This document shows positions 1-12,179 of a stretch of DNA of 64,000 nucleotides, piece after piece (position 1 is the first letter of the stretch; each line of letters opens with the position of its first letter). This DNA is from Spirodela intermedia (Eukaryota; Streptophyta; Magnoliopsida; Alismatales; Araceae). The notes under the pieces were generated by a model. That model was not told the origin of the DNA, did not search any database, and saw nothing but the letters and a program-made list of their open reading frames with translations. The stretch is taken from contig LR746270.1 of the NCBI GenBank assembly GCA_902729315.2, positions 4,776,221 to 4,840,220 of the forward strand, in the 5' to 3' direction. The position numbers and the translations under genes are program-made.

Positions 1-52
1 GCCTATATAAATAAATAAAAATTGGTGGTATCATGTTAAAGACAAGCCTTAC

Positions 53-3000
53 ATTCCATTTAACCATGGAGGAAGCTTTACATCGTCAACCGTGAATAAC
101 ATTTTTAAATCTGGGGAAGAAACCAATTTTATTTGCGGGGGACTTGGTGCAGACAAGTGTTTTCTTGTAACAGGGAACACAGCCTGTATATTTCACAGTT
201 AGAGATCAGCATCAAAATAAACACGGCCATCAATCATTCACCTAATTTTCCAACTGAATAATTAACCAATTGATGGCATATAAGTAGGTTGCTTGAGCAT
301 TCTATAGAGCCATCGAATTTAAACTGAAGTCAAGACACAAAAAAACATACAAAATTACTCAGCAACAAAAGAAAACCGGCAATATTGGCCATGCTGCATG
401 TTCAGAGAGTATTGTGTGTGTGTAATGCAGGTGAATATGCTTTTAGAATATGTAGTAGAATTGCTTCATTTCAATTATTTTTTTCTTAATGTCATATTTT
501 TAATTGACATAAAAAATGCCTCAACATTTTACATTAAAAAAATATAAACATAATTCTAGAACTCTATTTCTGTACTGAGTCAATATGTTTTTACTCTGAT
601 TAAATGGATAAATGAAAAAAAAAACCTTTTAAATCCTTGACCGAATCACTTCGTAACACTGCAATCTGATTTTTCTGCCAGTCTATCGAAACTAATCGGC
701 TAGGGTTAAGTTTTGAAGAGTGCTCCACACTCTTAATTTTCTCATATATGAGCAATTGATGCTCACATTAAAATAAGAAAAATACAAGCCAATGAGATTC
801 AAAGGTCCAGAAATGAATGAAAACCTGTTCAAATAATACAACACCAGCCTTTGAATGGAGATCTTAAACTCGAAACCAAATAGGAGAAACTCGAGAAAGG
901 TGAGAAAAGCTAGCTATCGTTTTCACTTCAACGGTCAGTGAAACGCATATCATATCAGTAACCAGCAGTCAAGGTCATGCTTTGATTTATCTAAGCTATA
1001 TCTTGTAGTTGAATCTGATGGTATATGCACATATCACAGTATAGGCAATAGGGATGGCCTTGAATCAAATAGGAGAGCAATGGCTGGGGTAAGGCATGCT
1101 CTCAAACAATTTGAATTTTATGTGTACATATTTCCAAATATGCAGACGTTTTTTGCGTCATCCTTGGTTCGGATCAATATTCAATTGCGTTTAACAGCTT
1201 ACATAGAAAAATTTCGAACCAAATCACAGTTGTGACCATATTAACAGAACGCTTAAAAATAAAAAAACGAAAATATTGATACAAAGATAAACAGAATATT
1301 AATAAAAGACATGAATATTTTTCAGCACATAAGACTTTGATAATCGAAAAACAGTTTATTTCCTTTTGTGGATAAATTTCATAACGGAAATGCAGTTATG
1401 AAAACGGAGATTCAATAATTCTTGTCCTACATCAACTAAAAATGATAAATACCTGTAGATGGATCTTTTGTTGCTTCCTCCATGGGCATCCAGGTACCAG
1501 TTTGTTCAAGTCCATATCCAATAAGGGCACAGCAAATTTCACGCCTTCTGTCTGCACTAGAATTACAAAGCTGTGTCATGAAGGGGGACTTAAATAAAGA
1601 AATAATATCTAAACCACAGAAAAGAAATGCGAGGCCTTAAACTCTGGATATGGTTATAGAATCCGTAGGACTTACCCTTTCAGTACCAGAAATCCTACAT
1701 ACTTCAATCCCCTGCTTGAATAATAGGAATTTCAGAGAAAGGGAGTTCCATCAGAGAAATTATTGGAATGCAAAATTACACATTTAATACATGTCATAAA
1801 AACATGATCAACATCAAATACAAATCCATAAGCAGGATGATCTAAGTTTCCGAAATTGGAAAATAACATGCAGGACTACTTACGTCGTGGAAACTTCTAC
1901 ATCACTACATAATAAAATGCAAAAAAATATAAATGCACAGTTATGAAACCAAATATAAAAATTATGAGAACGAGATGATGAGCATAAACCTAGGTAGAAT
2001 GTAAAAAACGAATAAAATGCATACTTAAAAGAAACAACTTAAAGTGACATGTATCTTACAAAAAACGGACCTTTTTAATTTAAATAATATGGTGCATCTT
2101 TATCCCTTCTAAGATTCTATACCCAATATTTTTTCTATACACTATAATAACTACGAAGAAGCATTCTGGTCTGGCAGGAGACAGACTGCTGCCAATAATC
2201 CTAGTACAGATTTCAACAGCAGGCCTATTTTATTCAATCTTGAAGCAGACAGAATTAAAAGAGAAAGATGGTGAGCAGAGAGCATTTATGAAAGCCTCCC
2301 AACAGTCCAAATCATCAAAAAGACAGACGAGATGCGAACTCTTGGACGATAAATATAATAACAGCTATAACATGGAAACTCCCTGCAGTCTGTGTCAGGG
2401 AAAAAATAAGAAAGCCATTGTATATCTGTATCGTTGTTGAACAGAGGAGAGATTCTAAAATGGCAGGACAGGGATCTATCCCTAAAGAGCCATGCATCAA
2501 TTGACGAGTTTGACTTTGGCCACGAAACAAAGGAAAGGAAACTGTGTTCCCTTAGATGCAATAATGAGATGAAAAACAATTCAACTCGACAAACTATGAG
2601 ATTAGCATACTTAAGGTCATTCCAAAAATCCTCAAGACATCACATGGTGTCTAAAGATCCAGTGGGACCTAAACTAAAATTGACGATGGCTCTAATAACA
2701 TGTAATGAAATAGATTCAAGAGATATTACAGAATTTCTAAAATCATGAAAATACCTACAACAGAATATCTTTAGAGTAGACCACTGGATAGAAACACTTA
2801 AGACAGAGGCCTTGGCAAGACTTGAGAAGGAAGTAGAGATACACCACTTCTTTCAGTATTTTTCCATCAAATCTCTAATAGGTTAAATAAGAGGTTCAAA
2901 GATTAAGGTTTTTTATTCCCTTAAATTCTCTTGACTCATTGTCATCTAAAAGAGTCCGCCCATCTTTGTTTGAGAGGTTCATTCTAAGTGGCAATCAAAT

Positions 3001-4339
3001 GTTTGTTTCATGTATGAGCCATGTAGGACTCGTCTTGGAGAGTGGGTACGGGTTTTCTGGTTTTAAATACTATTTCAAATCACAATTAAGAGAATCTAAA
3101 TGGGAGAGTAGTAAATGTGAATAGTGCAGAAGCATAAAATCATGCACCACTCTTGAGCGCAAATGATTACGCGCCATCAAAATGTTAGGTGATGCCTTTA
3201 CTGAAAAAGCATAATTATGAATAACCAAAGTTCAGACTTATTATTCAAGTTCCCCCGAATTCCCAGTTTAGTCTACAGGCAACAGATGAGAACAGACATA
3301 GACAAAAGCAGCATTTCCTCCACAAATTCCACATCCCTAAACTTCAGCAATTGCACATGCATATCTGACTTGCACAAGCAAAGAGTTTAAGGGATCACAT
3401 TATGCAAAAAGACAGAAAATTCTTGGCAAGTTCTTCCAAGCATAGCAACTGAATCATCTTTGAAGGAGTGGGAACATCATTTAATGAAAAAATGTGACAA
3501 TAAAATCACAAGCTTAATTATTTTTTTTTACATATACTACTATAGATGATAAGGGATAATTGACCAGATAGGTTGATAAATTAAATAAGATGCCTACAGC
3601 TTACCTCCCTGGAAAGAACGGTATTTATCTCAAATTTCAACCTTGGATCGTCAAGTTCTCCTACTCGTCTCCTTTGATGATGAATGTACAGGTACCTGGA
3701 CACAAGCACGCAGGAAGAGTATTTGGCAAGCAAACATGATAGCATCTATAAACCAAGAGGCCTCATGAAACTCAGAAACCTCATCTCATGAATCAGAGCC
3801 AACAGTCGTGAAGGATCCTTGCCGTCCCAGTTGCACAAGCTGCTCTTGTCCGCTCTGGCTTCACCTCCCTCATCATCCTCGAGGAAAGGGAGAGGGTGGA
3901 AGTCCTCATCTTCAGAAGGAAATACAACGTCCGGTGCCGCGGAAGGGTAGTAAGCGTTGTAGATTATCTCCCCTGCCCATAAAACCACAGGGCAAAGAAA
4001 ATCCCGACAAATAACCCGAATTAAAGAAAGAAAGAAACAAGTAGAAGATATTATATGGATTAACCACTGACACTTGATATGATCCAAGCAGAAGGGAACG
4101 AGTAATGTGAATCGGTCCGAATATTGGGCGTTCTTGCATCCGGACCATATTTGTTCGACCTACGTGATCGCAGTCCATCACAACCGGAGCAATCATATGA
4201 AAAACGGCGTCAAGGAGAATTCTCTCCTCGATTACACTCAGCACGCACAGCGTACCTTTACGGGGAGGGAGGAGTGAGCGAGGAGATAGTTGAGCTGTGC
4301 GGCGATCAGAGGGGGCAGAGATTCGAAGGCTCCAGACAT
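53..4339 (-). CDS. BRE: BRISC/BRCA1-A complex subunit 2 homologue (BRE/BABAM2, BRCC45), 3' part off the left edge
   Basis: Minus strand exons, 5' to 3': 4256–4339, 4072–4159, 3780–3972, 3605–3695, 1676–1711, 1453–1551 and 53–183. All join in frame with GT–AG borders, giving about 240 residues before the window ends. The start ATG at 4339 opens with MSGAFESLPPLIAAQ. The second and third exons join to give HIKWEIIYNAYYPSAAPD, which mirrors the animal BRE segment LKWDIIFNAQYP of the UEV-like fold; a tract ending NWDGKDPSRLLALIHEM follows. Later exons encode KFAVPLLDMDLNKLVPG and VDDVKLPPWLNGM. Known role of the family: non-catalytic scaffold of the K63-specific deubiquitinase complexes BRISC and BRCA1-A, with DNA-repair and signalling functions. 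One exon is only 36 nt, and the intron before it (1712–3604) is 1.9 kb with nothing recognisable inside. The last exon seen ends mid-codon, so the C-terminal third lies outside. Confidence 0.88.
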
Positions 4340-4910
4340 GGTCCCGAGGAGGAGGAGGAACCCGCCCTCCGATCTCCGGCGAGGGCCTTGAGAACATCTC
4401 GCGATCGAATGCCGAGAACGAGTTTTCTCACTCGGATGCGTGACTCAGCCGGGTCGGTCTCTGCCGGTTCCCGATTCCAGTTCGACTCAGATCGGTCGAT
4501 CAACCACTCTTTCACTATACGAAAATTCTCGTTGACTACATATCTTACGTTTTATTTTCTTGACTGATCAACTTTGACCGTGCACAGATTTTCTATTTGG
4601 CTTTCCTAAATCGGGATGCATTCAATGACGTTGCAAAGAAAACAGTCCTAGTGGACGATGACTTGTGCGGCGTTGACTTCCCGAAATATGGTGTGGTTAT
4701 TGGATTCGCTGGGGGGTCAACCTGCCTCACTGTCGCTCATTTCTCCGCTGACGGCTCATTCCTCCTGCTCCATCCCATCCCGGAGAAGTTGCACCAAACT
4801 CATCATCATCATCATCAACTTCGACATGCATAGGAGGCTCTGTCTCTCTACATAACGCCCCACCGGTATGGCCTCCCTCACCACGCAGCCGGCAGACTTC
4901 TGAATCAGTC
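4340..4910. other. Divergent promoter region between BRE and EXPP1
   Basis: The two genes point away from each other, so this 571-bp interval must hold both promoters and 5' leaders. It contains a short CAT triplet run near 4801–4816. I see no convincing TATA box for either gene. Confidence 0.5.
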
Positions 4911-5714
4911 ATGGAACTCCTCATGAAGGGTCTCGTCCTGTACCTCTCGCTCTCGTCCTCGCTCTCGCCTGCCACAGCGGGGGCGGCGGAGGAACAGGTT
5001 GCGCCGTCTGTGGGGACGATCAAGCGCCTGACGAAGCAGGACATCCTGGCGAGCATCCCGCCGGGGGAGGAGCCGGGCGAGCGGCCGTTCATCACCTCGC
5101 TGGCGGGGAAGTACTCGGCGTACCTCGTCCGCAGCGCCACCGCGCCCGGCGCCGGCGGCTTCGGCAACGACTTCTGCTACGTGCAGGTGAGGGGCGGCGG
5201 CAACGGCGGCACGGGGCAGAGCGTGTGGGAGTCGCCCTGCGCGCCGGCCAGCGTGGAGAACACCTGCAGCCTGGTGTTCACCGCCGCGGGCCTGGAGGTG
5301 TTCGACGGGAGCCGCTCGGCGTGGGACACGGGGGTGGAGGAGCGGCACCTGGAGACGCTGGAGCTGGTGGATGAGGGGGACATGAGGATCAGGACCGCCG
5401 GCGGCGACTTGGCGTGGAAGGCCGCCGACTATCCACTAGCCAACCAGCAGTGCGGCGCGCCGGGCTCGCCGGGTCTCGCCGCCGCACGGCCGCCGTTCGC
5501 CTCGCCGATCGGGGACGGGGGGAACCTCCCCTTCGGCCAGCCGGCGGAGGGTGACCAGCCGCAGCAGCCCGGCGCCGGCGCCGGCGCCGGCGCTGGCGGG
5601 CAGGAGCCTCTGGTAGACAACAGCCCCTTTGACAGCGCGAGCTTGAGGGCGGCCATGGGGTCCTCCTGCTCCTCCGTGGTTGTGGTTCTGGCCCTGGTTC
5701 TCGTCCTCTTCTGA
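4911..5714 (+). CDS. EXPP1-like secreted, probably GPI-anchored protein
   Basis: Single-exon gene of 267 residues. An N-terminal hydrophobic signal peptide (about 1–25) precedes a conserved ectodomain. The ectodomain has the features I recall for the plant EXPP1 family (such as Arabidopsis At3g44150): TIKRLTKQDILASIP, a GKYSAYLVR segment, DFCYVQV, SVWESPC, NTCSLVFTAAGLEVFDG, LVDEGDMRI, QQCG and FASPIGDGGNLPFGQP. Several cysteines could form disulfides. A Pro/Gln/Ala-Gly-rich linker (about 200–230) follows. The protein ends in a small-residue patch (MGSSCSS) plus a short hydrophobic tail ending at the last residue, the layout of a GPI-attachment signal. The biochemical function of the family is unknown. 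Third codon positions are almost all G or C. Antisense reading frames across it are composition shadows. Confidence 0.82.
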   Translation: MELLMKGLVLYLSLSSSLSPATAGAAEEQVAPSVGTIKRLTKQDILASIPPGEEPGERPFITSLAGKYSAYLVRSATAPGAGGFGNDFCYVQVRGGGNGGTGQSVWESPCAPASVENTCSLVFTAAGLEVFDGSRSAWDTGVEERHLETLELVDEGDMRIRTAGGDLAWKAADYPLANQQCGAPGSPGLAAARPPFASPIGDGGNLPFGQPAEGDQPQQPGAGAGAGAGGQEPLVDNSPFDSASLRAAMGSSCSSVVVVLALVLVLF

Positions 5715-7135
5715 TTGCCACTGGTGGGGGTCTCTCTCCTCGGAGGAGCTCGCCGGGATTTGGTCTGCTTCTTCTTCACCGTCTGTCTCCTCTCCGGTGA
5801 TGTTGTGGGTCTTCTTGGTCATTTTTCCTAACACTGTATCTTCCCAGTTCGTCGTCCTCGTTGCAGAGTCCTGTTACCAGGGTGGGTGGGGCGGGGGAGG
5901 TCGAGGGTCTGCCAGTAACCCGTGGGAGGCCTCCAGGGTCGACCTCGTGAGAGCGAGCGAGCGAGCGAGAGAGAGAGGTGGATATAACCCAAGAACCTAA
6001 GCAAGCGCACCTTATGGTTCCTATTAACAGCGGATTCAAGGGATGGTATTTTTTTAGGATATATCTAAAAAAAAGATTGATATCAACAGGAACCCGGGAC
6101 ACCATAAACAAATAGATTTTTCTCAAAATCACCAGTAAATCATCGATTTATTTGACGACGCCTAATTTATATGGGGCTCATAAGGAGGAGATTCAGATTA
6201 TCATACTGAAATGGACACCGAATAAATAAAAGAACAGAGGAAAAGAAAACCACCCATTCTGAGTAATCTGAGTGACAGTAATCCCCACGGTCAAAATCAT
6301 GGGTACCACCCAAGAACAAGATTCATGTTACCATCGTGAAATGAACACCTAATAATGGAACGGAGAAGAAATAAAATAAAATAAAATAAAACAAACCACC
6401 ACTCTGAATATTCTGATTTCATTAAACTGTAACCGAACATCGTCATGTAACAAATGATAAGATTTGCGCTGCAAGAGGCCCCGATTTGATCCAAGAATGA
6501 AACTCTTCAGAGTATTACATACCGAGAGAAATGATGAAAACAGAAGCTGTTCATACAGATTTTCAACCATGCTCCATCACCGGGGTGAATGATAACAATG
6601 AGGCAGAAAATAGCTGTTAATGGATGGCATATGGAGGCAGAAAATCACATAATTGAAGGCGATTAATCTTCAGAAAGTAGTTGAAGTCCAAAAGATAATC
6701 ACTCGTCAACGGATCCCCACCCCTTCCCTGATCTATGTTTCAGTCAAAATCATTCAATCGTCTACTAAGAAATCGGCTTAATCTTCAGACAGTAATTGAA
6801 TTCCAGAAGATGCACAGGAGAACACTCGAGGAAAGCCCTTGAAGTGGAGAATTCTTGAAGATATGAATAAATTCTGCAAACTTGGCGATAAAATTGTGAA
6901 AAAAAAAGAAAATCTTTGAGGGCACAAATTACTCAACGGCGAAATTCCCCCTCTCCTAGCCATGCTCTATAATTTCAATTAAAATCATTCAATCGTCAAC
7001 TAAGAAATCAGCTTATTTCAGAAAACACTCTCAACAAAGAAGTGCTCGTACCAGTCACTAAGAACCAAAAGGTTGGCAACACCAAAAGCCTTCTTCCAGC
7101 TGAAAAGTCCTTGATTCCACACCATCGCTGGCCGG
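5715..7135. other. Spacer between EXPP1 and the TOC gene, with diverged local duplications
   Basis: Convergent 3' flanks. No gene is recognised. Two pairs of imperfect direct repeats are visible: about 6186–6280 with 6316–6430, and about 6712–6782 with 6946–7015. A short TAAAA-type run lies near 6366–6391. The right part probably belongs to the 3' UTR of the TOC gene. Confidence 0.5.
6712..7015. repeat. Imperfect direct repeat of about 70 bp
   Basis: The two copies (about 6712–6782 and 6946–7015) share a run reading AAAATCATTCAATCGTC, then ACTAAGAAATC and GCTTA, with a few substitutions. The upstream halves also resemble each other (CCCC-rich start, then GCTCTATAATTTCA compared with GATCTATGTTTCA). 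This is a diverged local duplication, likely in the 3' flank of the TOC gene. Confidence 0.65.
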
Positions 7136-10100
7136 CTATGAAGACAGAGAGGACTCAAAGGAGAGCATCCTCTGGATCCCCTTCAGGATCGGAACAAGGG
7201 CGATCAAAGCTATTTGGAGCTGCTCTGAACTATTCACGCGGATACCAACTTGCCCAGAACCTCTGTTGTTCAAATTTGCATGGCCAACCAGATTGGTATG
7301 GCGCCCGATGGGGACCTGTGACTGGAAATTGCAACCCACGGCAAGATCTCCATGCCAATCCACGACCGATGCTGCAAGAGTTGTCAGCATCCGCCCAAGC
7401 GGATAATCTTTGTCCCTCAGAACAGCCTCTACACGGCCCCCATAAGCAACATCGCCTCGACCCGTCATAGCCCCTCCGCTCATGACTATCCTGAACCTTT
7501 TGTTGAGGATGAGCTTGTCTTCAATCTTCAGGCCGGCGGATAGTGAATCACCGAGGAGGGTGGCCGAGATACCAGCCGCAGTGTTGTTGCACCTGAAATT
7601 GTCGAACCTCGTCTCCCCACGTACTGTGTATGCCATGTCCTTGCCGACAGTCTGCAAGTCAAATCCCAAAGAGGTGGCCTTTCCTTCTCCGTGCTTGATC
7701 GAGCCCGCCGTCTCCATCTGAAGATTGCATTCCTTCTTGTCCTTTGTAAGCTGGCCAGAAATAGATAGAGGGATCCTCTCCTTGACAACGAACATCCTCT
7801 CTACATTCAGACCCTCATACCCAACATCGTGATCCCAACCCTGCGTTTCCAGCACGGGTCTGACGATCCAGGGGCTGGAGGTATCAAGAAACCGGTAGCG
7901 GTGGCTGGGAGTGTCTGAATCAAAAGAGGCAGGCAAGGCTAGGTCCGCCATGGGAACTGGCACAGAAGCTGGGCCACCATTCTCATCTTCAAGGTTGTCG
8001 TTAAGAAGATCATCTGGCACGTCCTTGGCCAACGCCCCCATTTTCTTCAAAAGCCTCCTGCGCCTTCTCTCCTCCTTCAACTGTTTCTTATAAAGGAGCT
8101 TCTCTCTGTAGTCCAATTCTTCATAATATGCCTTCTTCTGTGCCCTGCTCAACTTGGCAAGTTGTGCCCTTGTCAGGCACTTGAATGGCGGAAGACTGTC
8201 ATACTCTGACTCATCATCCGAATCAGATGCATCATCCAGACCATCTTCCATTGAATCATCCTCACCAAACTGCTCTTCGGGCAGCTTCAGCTGTGGCCTT
8301 GACTGAAGGAGGGAGGAGAGAAGGAAGGGCAAGGGAGGTGCTCTAACTTGACCAAACGGTTTGCCTGGTGGGCTGTCTTGCAACTTCAGGAGCTCATTGG
8401 CTTCGGCTAAAATTTTTGATGCAAATGAGAGTAGCAACAACTGAGGCTTCCAAACTTGGCCATTTGGCAGGACCCGCTGCCCAGCCCTGTTCATCCTACA
8501 AGCCGAGTGGTTCTCTACGAAGGAAACGGGGTTCATAAGACGCATGTCACCAGCAGCCTGACGAATCGCCTGCTGTACAACATGAGATCTCTGCGTCACA
8601 AACATTTCATAACTCATGGAGGTGCCATTGCTGCCATCAGGAGGAGCAGAACCAGCATGAGTTAGAACAATGATGGCATTGAACCAAATGGAAGCCCCAA
8701 ATATCTCGGTTATGGTGCGCAATAGAGGCACATCTCCATAGTCTCGGCTCTGCATGTCCAACCGATCAAGATAAAGAACGATATCGGGTGGGGACTTCTT
8801 GATGAAATGCTTCACAGAGTGGAGGATCTTCTCGTTTTTCTGCTGATCTGAGGAGGAAGATGACAACCCAGGAGTGTCAATAACCCTAACCTTGATGCCC
8901 TGGACTGTCCCCACTATATCCTGGACCTTCTTCGTACCCTGCTGGAAGGCATTTGTACTGAACTTGACCTCATCAAAGATGGAGTTGATGGTCGCACTTT
9001 TTCCGACTCCCGTCTTCCCAATGACCATGATGGTGCAGGAGAAGTCCAGGGGCTCCTGCCCAGCTGCCTCAAGATTTTCCGCCATGGCACTTGCCCGGTC
9101 AAAGCTGAAGGCACCAGCTCTGTTTGTGTTTCTGCTGCCCCTCAGCTGTTCAGCTAGCCCGAGTCTGTACAATACCTGGGCAACAACGACATTATGGGGT
9201 GTCTGCCCAAGCCTGTGAGCAAGGCGTAGAAACTTCACCCGTATCATCTGAAGTTTCTCACGGGTTTCGTCATTCTCCTCGGCTTCCCCATTGGCAAGGT
9301 CGTCTAAGACTTGAGTATGGCGCAGAGGCATGGATCCATTTGCCCTGGGTTGCTGAACCGATCTTGAGGCAGGTTCTAGCAAGGGAGCAGAGGAACCCAG
9401 ACCAGCTGGCTGGGAAGGCAGCGAAGGGCCCGAAGGCCTCCTAACTGATGAAGAAATAGCTGGTGGAGGCTGCGTGGTCGTTGTATTCCTATCAACACCA
9501 GAAGAGGTTGAACCTGACCCTCCTGCCATTACAGAATCTCTCTTAATCTCTTCCTGCTCTCCAGAATTTGCATCCCGCTTTTCTCCCTGCTCTTGTGGCT
9601 TCTGTTCTTCACAAGGACCAGCAAACTGAGATTGTTGAGCTTCACTTGTTTCCACATTTAAATGGCGTGAGGCAACCTGGGCTGCATCATCTTCTTCCGA
9701 GATAACCTGTGCGAGATCAACAGGTTCACCCAGCAGGCTGACAGCTTCCCCATCAATTAAACCATTGTTTTCAATCATGCCCTCATCAGTTCGATTCATC
9801 ACACTGTGGCAAGATGCTGCATCACACTTTTTATCCGATTCTTCACCACAGTCAATTTCAAGCTTCATATTTCCACCATTCACAGGAAAAGAGGGAGATT
9901 CTTTTTCAGCAATGTCCTGTGCCGAATTGACAGGAACTGACGTTTCCTCATCAAGCAAAGCAACATCCTTGATCACAGACTCTTGTGTCTGATTCATCCG
10001 ATCATGAAAAGATGCCGATGGATTCAACCCAGGAGTATCTATCCCTTCGGCAGTTTCCTCACCGGAAGTACCATTTTCATGAACCTCAACAGGTGAATTG

Positions 10101-10720
10101 TTCCTGTCCAGGTATGCGCTTTCTGATTTTTTTTCTCCTCCATTCGCAGAAGATGAGGAACTTTCTTCCACGACTAACCCACCAGCTACAACGCCATCGA
10201 CCTCCAGGCCATTTGAGCTCCTTGCAGTCGCTTCATCTTCATGGTTTTCCTCCTGGACATGGGCTGGAACACCCGAAGACGCATCCTTTCCACCAGAAAG
10301 CTCAGACTCTGCTCCCCCCTCTGTTGTTAGTTCGGGGCGTTCATCATTAATATGGCAATCATTTACCTCGTCAGAGCTGTCACGTTGCTCGTCGATATTC
10401 TCAGCCTCATAGGTCGAGCCAATTTTTCCGTTGTGCTCGCCCACCTTTCCACTGTCTTCATCATCAACAACACTACAAACCTCGAGCTCATCCTCCGAAG
10501 GCCCACTTTGGAGTAGCTTCCGCTGCTCGCCGTCCATCGCCTCTCCCGACGACTCGTTATCATCGGAATCCTTCGACCGGACGTCCCCCGATACGCCGTC
10601 TTCCTGCGAGTCGCACGAGGACTCGCTTGCCAAACCTGGACGAGAATCTCCGGCAGCGGCCGCCGTCTCGCCCTCTTCCAGGCGCGACTTGACGTTCTCC
10701 ATCTCGTCCCCAACATCCAT
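7136..10720 (-). CDS. TOC132: Chloroplast outer-envelope import receptor GTPase, TOC132/TOC120 type
   Basis: Uninterrupted reading frame of 1194 residues from the ATG at 10720 (MDVGDEMENVKSRLEEG). The frame stays open to a GTG at 10795, but no ATG precedes 10720. Domains in order: a long acidic, Ser/Glu/Asp-rich A-domain (about 1–520); an AIG1/TOC-type GTPase domain with P-loop GKTGVGKS at about 568–575 and the switch segment VRVIDTPGLSSSSSDQ; then a C-terminal M-domain that anchors the receptor in the outer envelope. The family feeds nuclear-encoded preproteins to the Toc75 channel. The length is close to Arabidopsis TOC132 and clearly shorter than TOC159, which suggests the branch favouring non-photosynthetic precursors; that branch assignment is inference. 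Upstream (10721–about 11400) looks like the 5' leader and promoter, possibly with a leader intron. Confidence 0.93.
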   Translation of the reverse strand: MDVGDEMENVKSRLEEGETAAAAGDSRPGLASESSCDSQEDGVSGDVRSKDSDDNESSGEAMDGEQRKLLQSGPSEDELEVCSVVDDEDSGKVGEHNGKIGSTYEAENIDEQRDSSDEVNDCHINDERPELTTEGGAESELSGGKDASSGVPAHVQEENHEDEATARSSNGLEVDGVVAGGLVVEESSSSSANGGEKKSESAYLDRNNSPVEVHENGTSGEETAEGIDTPGLNPSASFHDRMNQTQESVIKDVALLDEETSVPVNSAQDIAEKESPSFPVNGGNMKLEIDCGEESDKKCDAASCHSVMNRTDEGMIENNGLIDGEAVSLLGEPVDLAQVISEEDDAAQVASRHLNVETSEAQQSQFAGPCEEQKPQEQGEKRDANSGEQEEIKRDSVMAGGSGSTSSGVDRNTTTTQPPPAISSSVRRPSGPSLPSQPAGLGSSAPLLEPASRSVQQPRANGSMPLRHTQVLDDLANGEAEENDETREKLQMIRVKFLRLAHRLGQTPHNVVVAQVLYRLGLAEQLRGSRNTNRAGAFSFDRASAMAENLEAAGQEPLDFSCTIMVIGKTGVGKSATINSIFDEVKFSTNAFQQGTKKVQDIVGTVQGIKVRVIDTPGLSSSSSDQQKNEKILHSVKHFIKKSPPDIVLYLDRLDMQSRDYGDVPLLRTITEIFGASIWFNAIIVLTHAGSAPPDGSNGTSMSYEMFVTQRSHVVQQAIRQAAGDMRLMNPVSFVENHSACRMNRAGQRVLPNGQVWKPQLLLLSFASKILAEANELLKLQDSPPGKPFGQVRAPPLPFLLSSLLQSRPQLKLPEEQFGEDDSMEDGLDDASDSDDESEYDSLPPFKCLTRAQLAKLSRAQKKAYYEELDYREKLLYKKQLKEERRRRRLLKKMGALAKDVPDDLLNDNLEDENGGPASVPVPMADLALPASFDSDTPSHRYRFLDTSSPWIVRPVLETQGWDHDVGYEGLNVERMFVVKERIPLSISGQLTKDKKECNLQMETAGSIKHGEGKATSLGFDLQTVGKDMAYTVRGETRFDNFRCNNTAAGISATLLGDSLSAGLKIEDKLILNKRFRIVMSGGAMTGRGDVAYGGRVEAVLRDKDYPLGRMLTTLAASVVDWHGDLAVGCNFQSQVPIGRHTNLVGHANLNNRGSGQVGIRVNSSEQLQIALIALVPILKGIQRMLSFESSLSS

Positions 10721-12147
10721 GTTGGGTTCCAGGTTTGGTACGGCAACCCCTAAACCGGAACCCGGAGTGAGAGAGCTCGGTTGAAATACCTGCACCTGGA
10801 AACCCTAGACCGCACAGAAGCAAAACGAGGGGAGAAGAAAACAAGAATACACTGAATAAGAAGGGCTTCTAATGGCGCATCAAGGAATCATAGAACTGCA
10901 TACTATCCAGATCAAGAGAAAAACCAAGTATCCCTCTGATCGACAGCCAAGATGACCACATCCCACTACTGTGATAGATCCGCGAAGAACGGGAGAACGG
11001 AGAAAGATGCACAAACCTGGGGAGTCGAGCCGCCGGAATCGTCTGCAGCGCTGAAAACGAGAACCCTACTCGGTCCCGCTTAGCCCCTCCCGTCTCCCGG
11101 GTCGCCCCACGCTATCCCCCCATTCTCCCAGCATTTCTATAAATAAATAGAACGACCAGGGTGGGCGAGGGGGAGATGCGCTCTCCTCTCGGGGTCTCTC
11201 TTCCCTGCTCGGATTCGGCAGCGTATCTACTTAGAGAACCCGCGAGGAAGGTCCATGGCGACGAATCCCCGATCCGCGTCCTGGAAGCCGAGAAGCTCCG
11301 CATCGGACGGCCAAGGTCAAAGAACCCCCGACCCTAGAGGAGATCCGCAGATCCTCATCCTCCCCGCCATCATCATCTCGACAAATCTCGGTACCCTTAG
11401 AATATAATTCTGGTTTCTATTCAGGAATCTTAACCGGGTAAATGTCCAAAATCTGAGCCTTGCCGATCATCAACTCAATCGAGAATGCCCATCATAGATC
11501 GGCCAATCTCCATTGGAACCGGCGGATTTCAACCAGATTTCAGTCGGGGAATCTCGATCACCGCACGAATTCTCTCTCTTCCTCCGTCACCGCCGCCATT
11601 GCCGACACCCTCTAACAACGCCGGCGCCGGTATCACTGCCATTCCCACCAATCAAGCCCAGCATCTTGGCGCAGTACTTGGAAGAAGGAGATAGAACGAG
11701 GAAGAGAGGAGACCACTTAGAGCCACATCGCCATCGTAGGTAAGTTTATACTGGTCAAAGAGAGGGAGGCATATATTTTTTGCGGCCTCTTAATATATTG
11801 ATAATGTGCATATACTTTATCGCATTACTTATATACTCTCCTTATATACATTTTCATGATGTTTTTTTATAATTTGGAGGCTTCGTGTTGTATAGAATGA
11901 AGATTATCGGTTATTTAGCCGAATTACAAATAAATCCCCCCATTTTCTTCTGTCCTTTTAAGCAGGCACAAATTATGTGAATTTAGCTTTTAGTCCCTCA
12001 TAAGCTCCTTGTAAGTTATGAGAAGGATCTGCATGGTATATTTATTAGTTTTTATATTACTTTTTTGGAAAGCATTACCACATTTAGTGGTCAAAAGAGA
12101 TGAGCTCTTTCTTGGTATGTGAGAAGGTGGTGCCTTTGTTGGATATA

Positions 12148-12179
<32 letters not shown>

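Noticed and set aside
2240-2748. Short ORFs on both strands near the left edge
   Set aside because: They lie inside the long BRE intron and show no protein-like features.
5389-5834. Antisense ORFs over EXPP1
   Set aside because: Compositional shadows of a GC-rich gene; the plus-strand frame has the family motifs and a signal peptide.
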